Source: Bryoerythrophyllum caledonicum (taxonomy: Eukaryota > Streptophyta > Bryopsida > Pottiales > Pottiaceae). Taken from it: a stretch of DNA of 64,000 nucleotides. The position numbers and the translations under genes are program-made. Positions 1 through 11,131 of the stretch are shown here, in pieces. The stretch is taken from positions 1,922,001 through 1,986,000 of the forward strand of contig OZ020525.1 of NCBI GenBank assembly GCA_963971425.1, read 5' to 3'. How positions within the stretch are numbered: position 1 is the first letter of the stretch; each line of letters begins with the position of its first letter. The notes under the pieces are model-generated. The model was not told the DNA's origin and ran no database searches. It worked only from the letters and a program-made list of their open reading frames with translations.

Positions 1-68
1 GCACTCATTAAATTTTAATTCATTTAATTTTCTTTAATTCATTTAATTGTTTGTTCTAATTAGGGAAG

Positions 69-1097
69 ATGCCAAGGTCTAACCGGCCCGTTGCTCCAAA
101 GGGGAAAGCCCCCGAGATGGATTGGGACGCAACGGACGATCTAGATGTTGTCGCAGAATATGGATGGCAGGATAAGGAAGAGAGGCTCTAGACTTGCACC
201 ATGTGCAAGAGGTACGTGAAGATGAAGCACCTCATGAAGTTGTGGCCGAGGGCACAAACGAGGATATGGGGGCCGCGGCGCAAAGGTCTAGCGAGCAGTT
301 GTCAGAGCGCCCATTTCCTGCATCGATATCATGAAGTCACAGCTGCGATGGGTGTGCGCAACTCGAGGCCGGAGATAATTTTGTACTCAAACATGGCGAT
401 GGTTTGGGCGGAAATTGTCCTACACAAGGATGTGGATTGGCGCACCGTGGCGGGTCGTAATGTCAGCCTCTTGGATCAAATCCAACATTTTATACCAACC
501 ACCTGGAATCAACCGAGTGATTGTTGGCCACGTTGGTTAAACCGAAGATCTGGAGACAATCCCGATGCCCAGCGACAACGGCAGACACCTTTACAAGAGA
601 ACAAGGGCCATAACTACAACGACTACAACTATGGCGATGATATGGGTTTTGCGCTAGTATCATTTGGTGGGGGAAGTGGCAGCCATTACTACGAAGGCGG
701 CCAATGTGGTATAAGGACCAACACCCCTTAGAGCTATACGCCAACGCATCCAAGGGATACGTACGAGTCTTGTCGTAATTCCCCGAGAAAAGAGGAAGAA
801 CACCACATCCCAAACTATGCACCCGTCTCGTACGATGGATATGGCCGGAGCACATATGAGAGTGACAACACACCTCCACCAACGTTTTGACCTCGTAAGG
901 ATGAAGATGCCGAGTTTGAGAGACAAATGCGTGAAGCCACAATACAGAGCTAGGAAGAGTACATCCGCAGGCTCGAAGATGAATCCCGCTACATGCACAG
1001 GCAGTACAATAATTTGTATGATATTTATTCAAGCGGGCCGTACTCAAGTGGCGCTTGGCCAAGTCAAAGACGTGATAGAGACTCAGATGAAGATTAA
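69..1097 (+). pseudogene. Decayed single-frame ORF, family not recognised
   Basis: One reading frame runs from the ATG at 69 to a TAA at 1095-1097. It is interrupted by four in-frame stops: TAG at 189, TAG at 729, TGA at 888 and TAG at 951. The part after 730 reads as a Tyr-, Arg- and Glu-rich tail ending in Arg/Asp/Glu. Just after the first stop there is a short Cys-x2-Cys motif (TCTMCKRYVK) that could be the start of a BED-like finger. The frame stays open between stops, so I take it as one recently dead gene. A transposase is likely from the surroundings, but no catalytic motif is visible, so no function is assigned. Confidence 0.45.
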
Positions 1098-1392
1098 TCA
1101 TATATGGGCACGTTGTAATGTAATCCATGTAGATAATGTCTTTGTGCGAGAACAATATTGACTATTTTATAAATTTAGAAGGTCATTTTTAAAAATCTTC
1201 AAATGGATGTTTATTAAATATTTCTACGTTGCGGCCATGTCAATGTGAACGATGAATGTACAATGCATGTTACGCGTTTCCAAATGAGTTTTATTGATGG
1301 TGTTTTAGTATAAGTGGATGTGTGGAATGAGAAATTTTTATACATTCCAACTTTTCATTCACCTCATATAAGTTCAAGGGAATTTCGTATCA
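1098..1392. other. Intergenic, nothing recognised
   Basis: AT-rich sequence between the decayed ORF and a LINE fragment. I see no ORF, repeat or terminal motif in it. Confidence 0.5.
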
Positions 1393-1755
1393 TTACATTT
1401 TCAACAAATTTCTTTTTACAACCTGTACCCCTAAAATTCCTTGAGTATTTCTCACCAAAAAGTTAAAGCAAGAAGAGGAACGTTGGTCCGCGAAGGGGCC
1501 AGCGTGAATAAAGGGTCTATTTGTTCCACTACTAAGATCATGCCCACCAGACACTGTGTCGGGGACGGCTTCGTTGTTTTCAATTTTGCGCTTGTGTAGT
1601 AGAATGGACATGGCATGTTGAATGGCAATGGTGTTAATGTTATTGAAAGTGTGTGAAATTGTTTCGATGGAGATTTTAAAGGTATCTTTAAGGATTTTTA
1701 TAGATGGGATAAAAGTGGTGGCACGGGCACCGGCTATGATTACAATAAGGGGGAA
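1393..1755 (-). mobile_element. 5'-truncated LINE copy, C-terminal PD-(D/E)XK-like domain and 3' end
   Basis: Read on the minus strand, 1752 down to about 1560 encodes the last part of the LINE C-terminal domain. It shares AGARATTF and AMSILLHKRKIENN with the full copy at 44150-44330. It is followed at about 1550-1480 by the same 3'-terminal sequence as the other copies (TAGTGGAAC, then TTTATTCAC). Unlike the main copy there is almost no 3' UTR between the coding part and this terminal motif. The fragment is a dead 5'-truncated insertion, typical of target-primed reverse transcription. Confidence 0.75.
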
Positions 1756-3820
1756 AAATCACAAATCCGAGGTCGGGGAGGATGTCCAGTGAGTGAGCTC
1801 CGTATTTCCTGGTGAGGGGAGGTGAAGACTTAGCCTGTGAGCTGCAAACGACGTGCAATAGGAGTTGGCTGGCCCTATTGTGAGCCCTCGGAGTCTACAG
1901 ATCAGGGGTAGTATGATGAAATTTGAGATGCAAAGTAGATGTGTTGGAGGGCTCAAACACCAGATCTGAGGTGGGGAGTTTGAACAGACCCTAAGTAGTA
2001 GCAGATCTGTGCAAGTTGTTCTGAAGCGGGGATCTTAGTGTTGAGGCCAGATCTATAAACACTTAGGTCACATTGATAACGATACATCCCAGATCTGGAG
2101 TAGTGGAATTTGATCTTAAACATTACCATCAAGTCCTCCCTTCCCCAACCCTGGAACCTACACTTCAAGATCGCACAAGGACATCATCGAATACTGCTGC
2201 GATGCAGCCTCCAACTACCACTACAAGCTACCCCTCACCCCCCTTTTTCTTTTACGATTATGTATTATTTTTCACATTAGATCCTGCTAACACAACATAC
2301 AGACTTGCACATTCAGTATTGGGCTGCAGTAAGAAGTCCAACGGTAGGGAGAAGTCCAGCCACTATAAAAAAATAGCTGCCCGTGGCAAAGGACCTGCAG
2401 CTGATCCCAGATCGCGGAGAAACACATCGCCCACAAAGTTGGATGAGACCCAAGCGCGCACAACACCAGATTTGCACAAGCAACCTAGAAAATCAACTCT
2501 ACTGAATCCAGGTACGTTCCTCGCTAACCCCCATCACCATTCCTCTCTTTGTTACAGCAACATAGTTATACTCAAAATACATGCCGTTAACCTTCTCTTA
2601 CTAAACGCCACATTTATAGCTTTTAAGCACACCACAATCCATAAACACAACACTAGGAAGATAGTATCTACACAATATATGCGGAAGCGCTGGCAAAATC
2701 AATGCAGATCTCCACAACGTGCACAAGGAATACACAAAGGCGTCAACTCACCTAGAAGGGCGCGGATCCAACACGCGTATACACAACCCTGCACGCACTC
2801 ACTTGAGATCTGCATCAACACTACAATCCTACACATTATTAGCTGCAGCAATTGGCGATCAAAAGGCGATCAACAACAGGAGAGTAGCAGACAAGTAACT
2901 ACTCTACAGCAGCAAGCACCTCAAAAACGGACCAGATCAAGATCAAAGACAAAAAAAGAAGTAAGCATTCTCACATTCTCTTCAATTCTTTCTATAGCTC
3001 TCCTACCACACACGCACAGCCTCCCTCCCTCACAGCTCTCATCCCTGCACCTCGCACCTTCACAGCCCCACTACCCCTCCCTCTCACCACCCACCCCTCC
3101 CCCCCACGTCCTCTCTCTCTCCCCCCACGTCCCCACCCTCTCCCCCACGCCCTCTTCCTTCTCTAACTACCTCTCCTCTCCCAACCTCCTCTCTACTTCT
3201 AACCTAAACAGACCTTACTTCACATACAGCAGCCTCGACCCCCCCCTAGCAGTCCCCACCCGACCACAAAACAGAACCAAAACCTCCCCACACAACCAAA
3301 ACCTCCCCCCATCACCCACAGATTCGCCCTCCCCTCCCTCTCGCTCCCCTTCAGAAATCCCCCTAGTCTATCCAGCACTCCCTCCTCCCAGCCCGGCCCC
3401 CTCCCCGATCTCAAAAATCCAAAAAAGAAAACCATAACCCCAGCCCCTACGGAACTCCCTACGTTCTCACGCATCCATGAACTAGTAAGAACCCCAGAGA
3501 ACCTCTCCGCAACTAGCAAGAAACCAGCGACCAACTGCAGAATACTCACAACCCGCAACGACCTGGGAACCCTGTTGCGACCTGCGAGTAGTACCCGCCC
3601 TCCAGGCTTGCGACCCTTGCCCAACGGCCAGCAACCCGCACCCTTACAGCGACCTTCCTAATCCGCCATTAGCGACCTCCCTCTCCCTCTTACTACCTTC
3701 TCCCCTCTCTTGCGACCTCCCTCTCTCTCTAAATTCCCCATTTACTAGTCTAAACCCTCTCTTATACCACAAAACCCCCTCTTGTCCTAAACCTAACACT
3801 AGATTAACACTATTATACCA
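1756..3820 (+). other. Probable 5' region of the main LINE
   Basis: This stretch separates the minus-strand LINE fragment from LINE ORF1. It contains several AGATCT-centred motifs (about 1962, 2003, 2050, 2091, 2707, 2813) and an imperfect direct repeat (GAGGTSGGGGAG at about 1769 and 1968). A strongly C/T-rich block spans about 2990-3240. A 454-codon open frame (2073-3437) is Pro/Ser/Thr-rich and low in complexity, with no domain, and I do not call it a gene. Assignment to the LINE 5' UTR rests only on position and strand. Confidence 0.35.
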
Positions 3821-3959
3821 TCACAACCTAATTTCAAACAAATTAATCACCACAGTAGCAATAGAAACCTCCCCTCCCTCACATAGTGACCTTTTTTTCA
3901 TAGTCACACAACTACCCCCCACACTGACCCGGCAAACTAGAAGTAGTGCATTCAGGCAC

Positions 3960-4536
3960 ATGGGCAGCATCAAAAGACTCCTCAACTTCAAAGAGAAGAT
4001 GGACGAGGACACAATGGTGATTGAGAAGATACCAAGGCAAACCGAAGAAACCCCAGCCACAAGCAAGACAATGAAGAATGTCATGATAGAAGAAAATCCG
4101 CCACACATCACCCAACCGGTAAGTGTAAATTTCAAATTTTGGTTGGGATATCCCACCATGGAGGCTATAGCTATTGAAGAAGGACTTCAAGAGCTTTATA
4201 GTGGAGAAACCGCCGAGGACATAGTAACAAGAGGATTGAAGGCGGAAGAGGCGGAGGAAGCAAGTGTGGCAAAGGTGGCGTTTCCTCACATCCCGCAACT
4301 ACTTTATCCAAGCACAAGAAATGGAGTGGAGGGACAACACTACAACATCACCCAACTCCCCTTCGACATCACCATCAACACCTCCACAGGTTTGGCCCTT
4401 GATTTTCATATTGCAATCCACTTTGAACCCCCCTCCTCCCAAATCATGCATGATGTAATCAAGATAATGGTCACAAAAAGACTAGAAGTTATGGACATAA
4501 AACTAGGCAATGATCTCATAGACCCCATCTCAATTC
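3960..4536 (+). pseudogene. LINE ORF1a, 5' part (split by hAT insertion)
   Basis: The frame opens at ATG 3960 and runs to the hAT TSD at 4529-4536. It continues in the same frame at 29415 once the hAT is removed. About 192 residues are encoded, acidic and Glu-rich in the middle (about residues 75-100), with no zinc finger or RRM that I can recognise. Its position upstream of an endonuclease/RT ORF on the same strand makes it the first ORF of the LINE, where ORF1 proteins usually bind RNA. The natural stop is not here: the stop at 4578-4580 belongs to the hAT terminal sequence. Confidence 0.6.
4529..4536. repeat. Left 8-bp target-site duplication of the hAT (CTCAATTC)
   Basis: CTCAATTC here is repeated exactly at 29407-29414, immediately outside the other end of the hAT. 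Eight base pairs is the standard TSD length of hAT elements. Confidence 0.9.
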
Positions 4537-4610
4537 GAGGGTTGTTCGGCCGTCCATCCGTCCGAATGTCCGTCCGATAGAGGCTGCTGTCCGTCCGATA
4601 AGGGTCAACC
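4537..4610 (+). repeat. hAT left terminus with GTCCGTCCG motifs
   Basis: Starts GAGGGTTGT, matching the CAGGGTTGT of the right end except at base 1. GTCC(A/G)TCCG motifs follow at about 4552, 4570 and 4590. The right end has the same motif in the same orientation, not inverted. Confidence 0.75.
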
Positions 4611-4679
4611 CTAGTTTGACCATGACTCAAGGTAAATCAATTTACCCACTGCCACGAAGGCGACTACGTGGCTGACATG

Positions 4680-5125
4680 TCGTCAACAGGGTCGCGCGCG
4701 TGCGGACAAGGGGCGGGCGCGTTAAGGGGTCGGGCGCGTATGGAGATGGGCCGGGCACATACTGAAGGGGCCGGGCGCGTGCGGATATGGGCTGGGCGCG
4801 CACTGTAGGGGCCAGGCGCATACAGGGGAGGACCGGGCGCGTACCGTGTTGGGCCGGACGCGTATAGGGGTGGACCGGGCGCGTACTGTGAGGGGCTGGG
4901 CGTGTGCAGGGAGGACTGCGCGCGTAACGCAAGTGTCCGGGCGCGCGCGGTGAAGGGCCGGGCGCATACTTGGAGGGGCTGGCGCGTCCGGCCAAGGTCG
5001 CGCGCGTTCGTAGAGGGGCTGCGCGCGTTCGTGGGGGAGGACTGGGCGCGTTCGTGGAGGGGGCTGGGCCTGGCGCGTGGCCTTTGAGGTCGCGCGCGTA
5101 CGGGTATTGAATTTAGGGGTCGCGC
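4680..5125 (+). repeat. GC-rich subterminal repeat array, left side of hAT
   Basis: Roughly twenty degenerate units of about 20 bp are built on GGGGCYGGGCGCGT, very rich in CpG within AT-rich surroundings. The array at 28855-29225 holds the reverse complement (ACGCGCCCGGCCC), so the two arrays form inverted subterminal repeats. In hAT elements such repeats are usually transposase-binding sites; that role here is inferred. Open frames across this array on both strands are composition artefacts. Confidence 0.75.
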
Positions 5126-5299
5126 GTGCTCTCGCACTTCTTAACATGCATGAGCTTCATATCGCAATGTGTATGAAAAATGTTAATCTTATATTTATCA
5201 CGAGATGGGCAAAAAGCACCGTTACATCACAATGCTAGTACGTATTGCAAAATGATCAACAATTGAAACCTTCACTATCAATACGCTAAGTCAAAATAT
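5126..5299. other. Spacer inside hAT
   Basis: AT-rich sequence between the subterminal array and the kinase fragment. No feature seen. Confidence 0.4.
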
Positions 5300-5562
5300 C
5301 TATATCTCATAGCGGAAGCAAGCGTCCCGAACTTCAAAGTTGAATGGTTTAGCCATTAGCTCGTCAACCACTTTGCAGAGTGTTGGACGTTTGAGGGGAT
5401 CTCGCTCCAGTAATTTCTCAATCTTCACTTGAAAAGCTGCGTAGTTGACGGTTGATTTGAAGAATGTTGAGTCAGATTCTTTCTCCCAAATCGCTCTAGC
5501 CATCCACCCAACGGAGTACGAATCGGCGAGCTGTGTGTATTGGTGACGCCGCTGCATCACAT
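5300..5562 (-). pseudogene. Protein kinase C-terminal fragment captured in the hAT
   Basis: On the minus strand, entering from the assembly gap, the frame encodes the C-lobe end of a protein kinase. LADSYSVGWMARAIWEKE corresponds to the D-x-YSxG-x-x-x-WE region (subdomain IX), and LLERDPLKRPT to the conserved arginine of subdomain XI. About 20 further residues lead to a TAG at 5302-5300. The N-lobe and catalytic loop are absent or lie in the gap (5563-5762). It lies between the hAT terminus and its transposase in opposite orientation, so it looks like a host gene piece picked up by the transposon. It differs in sequence from the kinase pseudogene at 47506-48995. Confidence 0.7.
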
Positions 5563-5762
5563 NNNNNNNNNNNNNNNNNNNNNNNNNNNNNNNNNNNNNN
5601 NNNNNNNNNNNNNNNNNNNNNNNNNNNNNNNNNNNNNNNNNNNNNNNNNNNNNNNNNNNNNNNNNNNNNNNNNNNNNNNNNNNNNNNNNNNNNNNNNNNN
5701 NNNNNNNNNNNNNNNNNNNNNNNNNNNNNNNNNNNNNNNNNNNNNNNNNNNNNNNNNNNNNN
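5563..5762. other. Assembly gap of 200 N
   Basis: A run of exactly 200 N. The true missing length is unknown. The kinase fragment runs into its left side. Confidence 1.
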
Positions 5763-5785
5763 CCCAAGATGCTCCTGCTCCAGCA

Positions 5786-5794
5786 CTATATAAG
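5786..5794 (+). promoter_or_regulatory. Possible TATA box of the hAT transposase gene
   Basis: CTATATAAG lies about 190 bp upstream of the probable transposase start (ATG 5981/5984), on the same strand and just after the gap. The position fits a core promoter. Confidence 0.4.
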
Positions 5795-5980
5795 AACTAT
5801 ATGCGATGTGCTTGACTCACTTCACATCCTTGGCTTCGTGTCCTGGAACTCCTTATTGGGCTCCTTGCATGAATCTACAAGTTTGTGAGTGACCTTTGGG
5901 TCATTATTCTCTATGCACACACAATTTCCTATTACTTTTGGCGGATTCTCTTTGGCACAACATTGCGCGCCAATTTTATT

Positions 5981-6788
5981 ATGATGTCGTCTCAACAAAG
6001 GGCTCAAACGAAAGAGTGGGCTCCATGGTACACATTTAACAAGAAGGATCAAGTGACATGTGTTTGGTGCAATTACACGTTCGCATACAAACGTGGAAGG
6101 TGCATGTCACACTATGGGTATCCACAATGGACGAAGACTTCGTGCACTAAGGCCCAACAACTGTTAAGGCCCGTTTTAAAAGATGCGGGAATATTATTCC
6201 TACTAGGATGACCGAGGCGGAGATCGTTGGCCTTCCTAGCGCACCAGCAACATGTTCCACTGAACCTTGTTCTAGCCAATCCATCCAACAAGGTAGTTTC
6301 TTGGAAACTCGAAATGAGGAGAACACGCAGTCCCCAAATCCTCTAAGCCAATCAGCATCATCAACACCAAGATCTGTACGACAACGAAGCTTTCCAGAGG
6401 CTTACCAAATAGAAAAACGAAAAGAATTGGACGAATTATGGGCACAATTTTTTTATGAAGCCAACGTTGCATTCAACGTGGTTAGACATCCGGCCTTCAT
6501 CAAGGCCACCCTCGCAACGTCAAAGGCGGGTTTCGATTATACACCGCCATCGTACAATGCCATGAGGACGACATACATTGAGCCTCTAAAAAAAAAGTGA
6601 AAGACCTTGTGGACAAGAAGACCGGCGTAGATATTGCCAAGTATGGGGCAACAATATGCTCGGACGGGTGGGACAATTTTACACGTCGCCCTCTCATGAA
6701 TATCATGCTCGTATGTCCAATGGGTGATATCTTCTTGGGGTCTATAGACACCACGGGTATGAAGAAATCTACGGCATATATAGGGGAC
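5981..6788 (+). pseudogene. hAT transposase, 5' part (split by element A)
   Basis: The start is at the tandem ATGs 5981/5984. A BED-like zinc-finger region follows (VTCVWC, then a downstream His and Cys), then PTRMTEAE, a Ser/Pro-rich linker, and the start of the DUF659/RNase H-like core (CSDGWDNFTRRPLMNIM), where Asp of SDGW is expected to be the first catalytic residue. Two one-base frameshifts break it: one near 6150 and one in the A-run at about 6589-6597. The frame is cut at 6788 by the LTR of element A, and resumes at 26207 in the same frame after allowing for the GGGAC TSD. Confidence 0.85.
6784..6788. repeat. 5-bp TSD of element A (GGGAC), left copy
   Basis: GGGAC directly precedes TGTAGCG of the LTR. 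The identical GGGAC at 26202-26206 directly follows the other LTR. Confidence 0.95.
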
Positions 6789-8772
6789 TGTAGCGATGGT
6801 TTTCACCACTCTAAGAAAACACCCAAGTGTACCCACACCTCATAGGATTCGTTACGGGGATGATCATACGCCTAGTTTTAAGTATTTGGAGATTAATTGT
6901 GTCGTTAAAGCTATCTTTTTAGTTAATTCTTAAGGTTATCTATCTATTTTTAGGGAATTAGGGCGGTTAGCATCACTCTTAAGGGATCCACCCACAAAGT
7001 CTAATCCCAAAGGATCTCTCGTGCCTTAAGACGGAACATTAGTCCTTCTAAGATTGTGCTTATGCCACTAATCCTTAAACACTTGCCACACTGGGCTAAT
7101 GGAAGTTTCCATTAAGTCTCATTGCATTGGTTCTTTTAATTACAATCTTAAGAATTCAAATTCTTACCTCATGCAAAATTGCTCCACTTTTCACGTCCGT
7201 CCACTAAATCCACGTAATCACGTTCTTAAGACAAGGATTAGTCTCAAAAATCACATACACAAGTTAACTTAAGTCTTAAGGAATTTCAGCTCTTAAGTCT
7301 CCATTTAAGTTCACCTTTCCACAATTATCCCTTAAAGACCACGGTGTTCCACACTTACTCGTACCACTTAGTCTTTAAGATGTCTAAATTTTACTTAAGA
7401 CTTCGCTCTTAGTTGACTCCATGTTCTTAAAAACACAGTTTCTGTCCTTGAGTTCTTAAGCACTCACTTACTCAATCGGGACTGATTCTTAAGAACCTGT
7501 ACTGTCTAGACCAATTCAGCCCTACAGTGTTCTTAAGTTTCTGTCTTAAGACTTCCAGAATCGGGAATGCATCTCACTGAATGCAAATGATGTCCCATAT
7601 TCTCACTCATACGGATCTTAAGTCCCAGCCCTTAAACTTAAGGGTCTACTGGTACTTAAGATCTCAATCTTCATAAGCTTATGTATCCAAACTTGGACTT
7701 AAGATTCTTAAGTTTTTATGTTTTCTTCTTAAGTTTTTCTTTGGGATTTGCTCCTTATTTTTCTCTCTTATGTTAGATTCTTAAATACTCACAACTTAGT
7801 CTATCTTAGAGAATCCCTTCTATTAAGACTAGACTTAATGCCAATTTTTTGTATGCATAATATGACACTCTTGCCATGCATCAAGGTATGCCACTCTTGA
7901 TGTTTATTGCATAAATTGCATTAACATGAATAAGATCTCCACTCTTATTCTTATGATACTCAAGTTATGCTCACTCACACTTGAGATCTTATTAAGTACT
8001 TATGCATCACACATCTCATGCACTAAGTCACTTAATTCCACATTATCTCCATTAATCTTCACAATTATAATTATTGCTCCAACACACACACAAGGTCACA
8101 CACACGACCTTAGTAGTTAGGGTATTTCCCTAACTTATTCCATGAAGAATAAATATACAATGCATTCATGCATAGGAATTTTATCCACAATTAATACCTA
8201 ATGCATGCAATTGCATTTACAACACACAATGTCAAATTTATGTAATGAAGTTCACATATTATTGCAATTATACATATGACTCAAGTTACAAGACTCTACA
8301 TATGCAAATTCAATAACCATTATATATTCATATATAAAATTAAATACTCTTACAACATTAAGAGTCATCAACTAGCTCTTTCACCTAAAGCTAGGGCTCA
8401 CTCCAATCTTCCTCCAAGGAATTTCTATGGTAATGGCCAAGAATGCTAAAAATTCAAGCTAGTCATTCTACTCAACATCCAAGAGGCACACCTCTTGGCA
8501 AGAGGTTTTTCCTATCATTAACCATTAAGATTAATTCCACTAAATCTTCACATCTCTTCATATCTATTCATGAAAAGGTACAACCTATCCAAAGGGTGCG
8601 AGTCCAACCCTTTTCCCATTATTTCCTTATTCTTGGATATGAATAGGTACTTTCCACCTAATTATCTACTTAGTGTAAACTTAATCATTAATTTTTTAAT
8701 TCTCCATATATCTACAACCCTTTTTACACTTAATTTTCGGAAAAAAGCTAATTTTGTCATTTTGGCTCTACA
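6789..8772 (-). repeat. Element A 3' LTR (left copy)
   Basis: 1984 bp. Compared with the right copy I find C/T at 6991, a missing T near 7150, T/C at 7304 and A/G near 7430. Nineteen CTTAAG hexamers fall in about 6925-7735, against about 0.2 expected by chance. The substitutions at 7304 and 7430 each destroy one CTTAAG that is present in the right LTR. Short open frames within the LTR are not supported as genes. Confidence 0.95.
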
Positions 8773-8785
8773 TAGCCCTCCTCTT
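8773..8785 (-). promoter_or_regulatory. Polypurine tract of element A
   Basis: On the minus strand the 13 bases directly upstream of the 3' LTR are AAGAGGAGGGCTA. This is the expected place and composition for the plus-strand priming site of reverse transcription. Confidence 0.65.
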
Positions 8786-9687
8786 AGCTTGGAGACGTCC
8801 TCGTCGACTTCAACGACCTTGGTCCTTGAACTTGATCTTTTGTACTCCATCTTCCTTTCTATCATTTTTCTCGTAGTCTCTTTATGCTCCATGTAGCATT
8901 TTTTCTTTCTTGTCTTTCTCCTTTAAGAATTGTTGATATTCTCCATTTGCTTTCCATTGTTCTCTTCTTTAATAAGTATGTCTTATACATACTTGGCTTC
9001 AAGTTTCTCCTTTTAACTTAACTCTTTTAGTTAAGTCTTCCACTTTTATACTTCCATAATTTTTTCATAATAATTTTTTTTTTTTTTTTTTTTTTAGCTT
9101 CGAATTTTCCATTCTCTTTTAAATCTTCATTTTTATTTTTTATTGCTTTTCAAATTTTCCTCTTCCAATTTAATTTTTTCTTCCATATCTTCCTCTATAC
9201 TTCACTTACAATCATTTTTTATTTTATTTTATTTTATTTTATTACTATTATTATTTTTTTTTCTTTTTACTTCATTCACCATTTTTTCAAATTTAGAAAA
9301 TTAGCACTCATTAGTCCTCACATCTCTTGATTAGCAAATTAATAGTGCATCTAATTACTAATTCTAGATTACTAATTTTCTTTTCACTCTTCTATTTCTA
9401 TTTTTTCTAACTTGTGTGAGCTATCCTATCATACAATTTAAGTAGTGTGTTATTACTTCACTACTAATCGTGTTATCTACATCACTCACATTGTTTTACT
9501 TTCATAGCCTCTTTGCTTTATCTCTCAATATTATCATGTTCTTTCTTATTTTTCCCTTCCATGATACTCTCTCCTTATAGTTATCATGTTCTCTCCCTCT
9601 TATTTTTTCCTTTCATGATAATCTCTCATTATAGTTATCATGTTCTCTCCCTCTTATTTTTTCCTTTCATCTATATGCATTTTTTTT

Positions 9688-9720
<33 letters not shown>

Positions 9721-11131
9721 TTTTATTTTATTTTATTTTATTTTTTATTTTTACAAATTCAATTGAATTTGCTCTTCCCTTAAGATACTATCCCTCCACA
9801 TATTCTTAAAACTCTCACTACATCAAAGTCTTAAGATTTTTGTTTTATCCAAAGTGTAACTGACTTTGGTTTTATTCTTAAGGAGACTGACTCATAACAG
9901 GTTTTTTAAGAACTGACTTACTTAAGGAAAATAAGGATTAACCTATTTGTTCTTTTCCTTTAAGGAACTATATCTCTCTTACTCGTCTGATTCTTAATGT
10001 TCTAGTCTGCTCAAGGTTGTACCTTAAACTCTCACTTCTCTTAAGGTCACGGGAAGAAATGATCTCACTCAAAACAGTGTGTTTAAAGAATCTTACAAAC
10101 TTATACTTGAAAGAGATCTTCGCTAAAAACTTGAACTTGAGGAGTGGTACTTTAAAGGATAAACTTACTACATACTTTTTAAGTAGGAAAATTATCTGTT
10201 CTTTCAGCCTATTCGTTTCTTCCCGAACTGGTTCTTAAGTACGTACAGACAGAGCTCTGTCTGTATTGACAGGTTCCATATTTTGCCGCAAGTCTCAATC
10301 TCTTTAAAATCCGTTTTTCCTTCCAATTTTCTTCCCTAAGTTCCTCGTACCGCTTTGCTCATGACTTGTGCTTCATTGTGCTTCACATTATGAAAATTTG
10401 GTGTACTTATATCTCTGGATAATCGAAACAATAAGTGGAATTTTTACTTTCCAGCCATAGCAGGTTCAACATTTGTCCCATATCGTTTGGTGAGGCTCCT
10501 GTGGCTCACGATATATAGGCTGACGAACCTCCAACCCACATCTAGCAGGCCTTGGTGGTCTGGTTGACGTGTGACGCGGGTATATACTGTCGTGGCAACC
10601 TCCGGGTGCTAGTGCCGGGTATGTACCATCATACGCGGCCTACCCCACCACACTTGACTAGGGTGTTGACTTCTGTAGTTACAGGCAGTTCAACGATTTT
10701 TATTATTTTTTTTTTCACTTTACTGCACAGTGTTTCTTTCTTTGTGTGTACACTTCCAAGTCACCGAACCTCTTTTCAGCATACTTCCACTCTTATGTTT
10801 TTTGTAGTAATCTCATAGTTGTTCGTCATTCTCCAACAGTTACTCATTTTAATTAGTTGTTGACTTCATTTTGTCGTGTTCATAATCTTATGACACCGTC
10901 TCATACAGCTAATATCATTCATATTTCCAGAAGTAGATTGCAACTTTACAATGCTTTGTTCAGTCTTTCAACATCAGCTATCAGCTCATTATCATGGCTT
11001 CCATAACAAGCCATATTCTGAGTCTTGAAGCTGCAAACGCCTAAGCTTTAATTGCCACCTCAAAATCACAAAATTCCATCTTAGTCCTTACATTGTCTGC
11101 ACATAGCTCCTCCTAAAAACCTTATGTCTAC
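8786..11131. other. Long non-coding segment of element A between 1155-aa ORF and 3' LTR
   Basis: Pyrimidine-rich on the plus strand (purine-rich in the sense of the element), with poly-T tracts near 9070-9095 and 9685-9715, ATTTT repeats near 9220-9240 and 9725-9745, and three near-repeats of TTATCATGTTCTYTC at about 9530-9650. About seven CTTAAG sites occur. I see no supported gene. Confidence 0.5.

Noticed and set aside
2073..3437. 454-codon ORF as a gene
   Set aside because: Pro/Ser/Thr-rich low-complexity reading of a C/T-rich stretch, no domain, no plausible start context; more likely LINE 5' UTR.
4642..5147. Several 100-157-codon minus-strand ORFs
   Set aside because: They read the GC-rich hAT subterminal repeats in different frames (Ala/Arg/Pro repeats).
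7926..8896. Small ORFs inside the element A LTRs
   Set aside because: Low complexity, present in both LTRs only because these are copies, no start or domain support.
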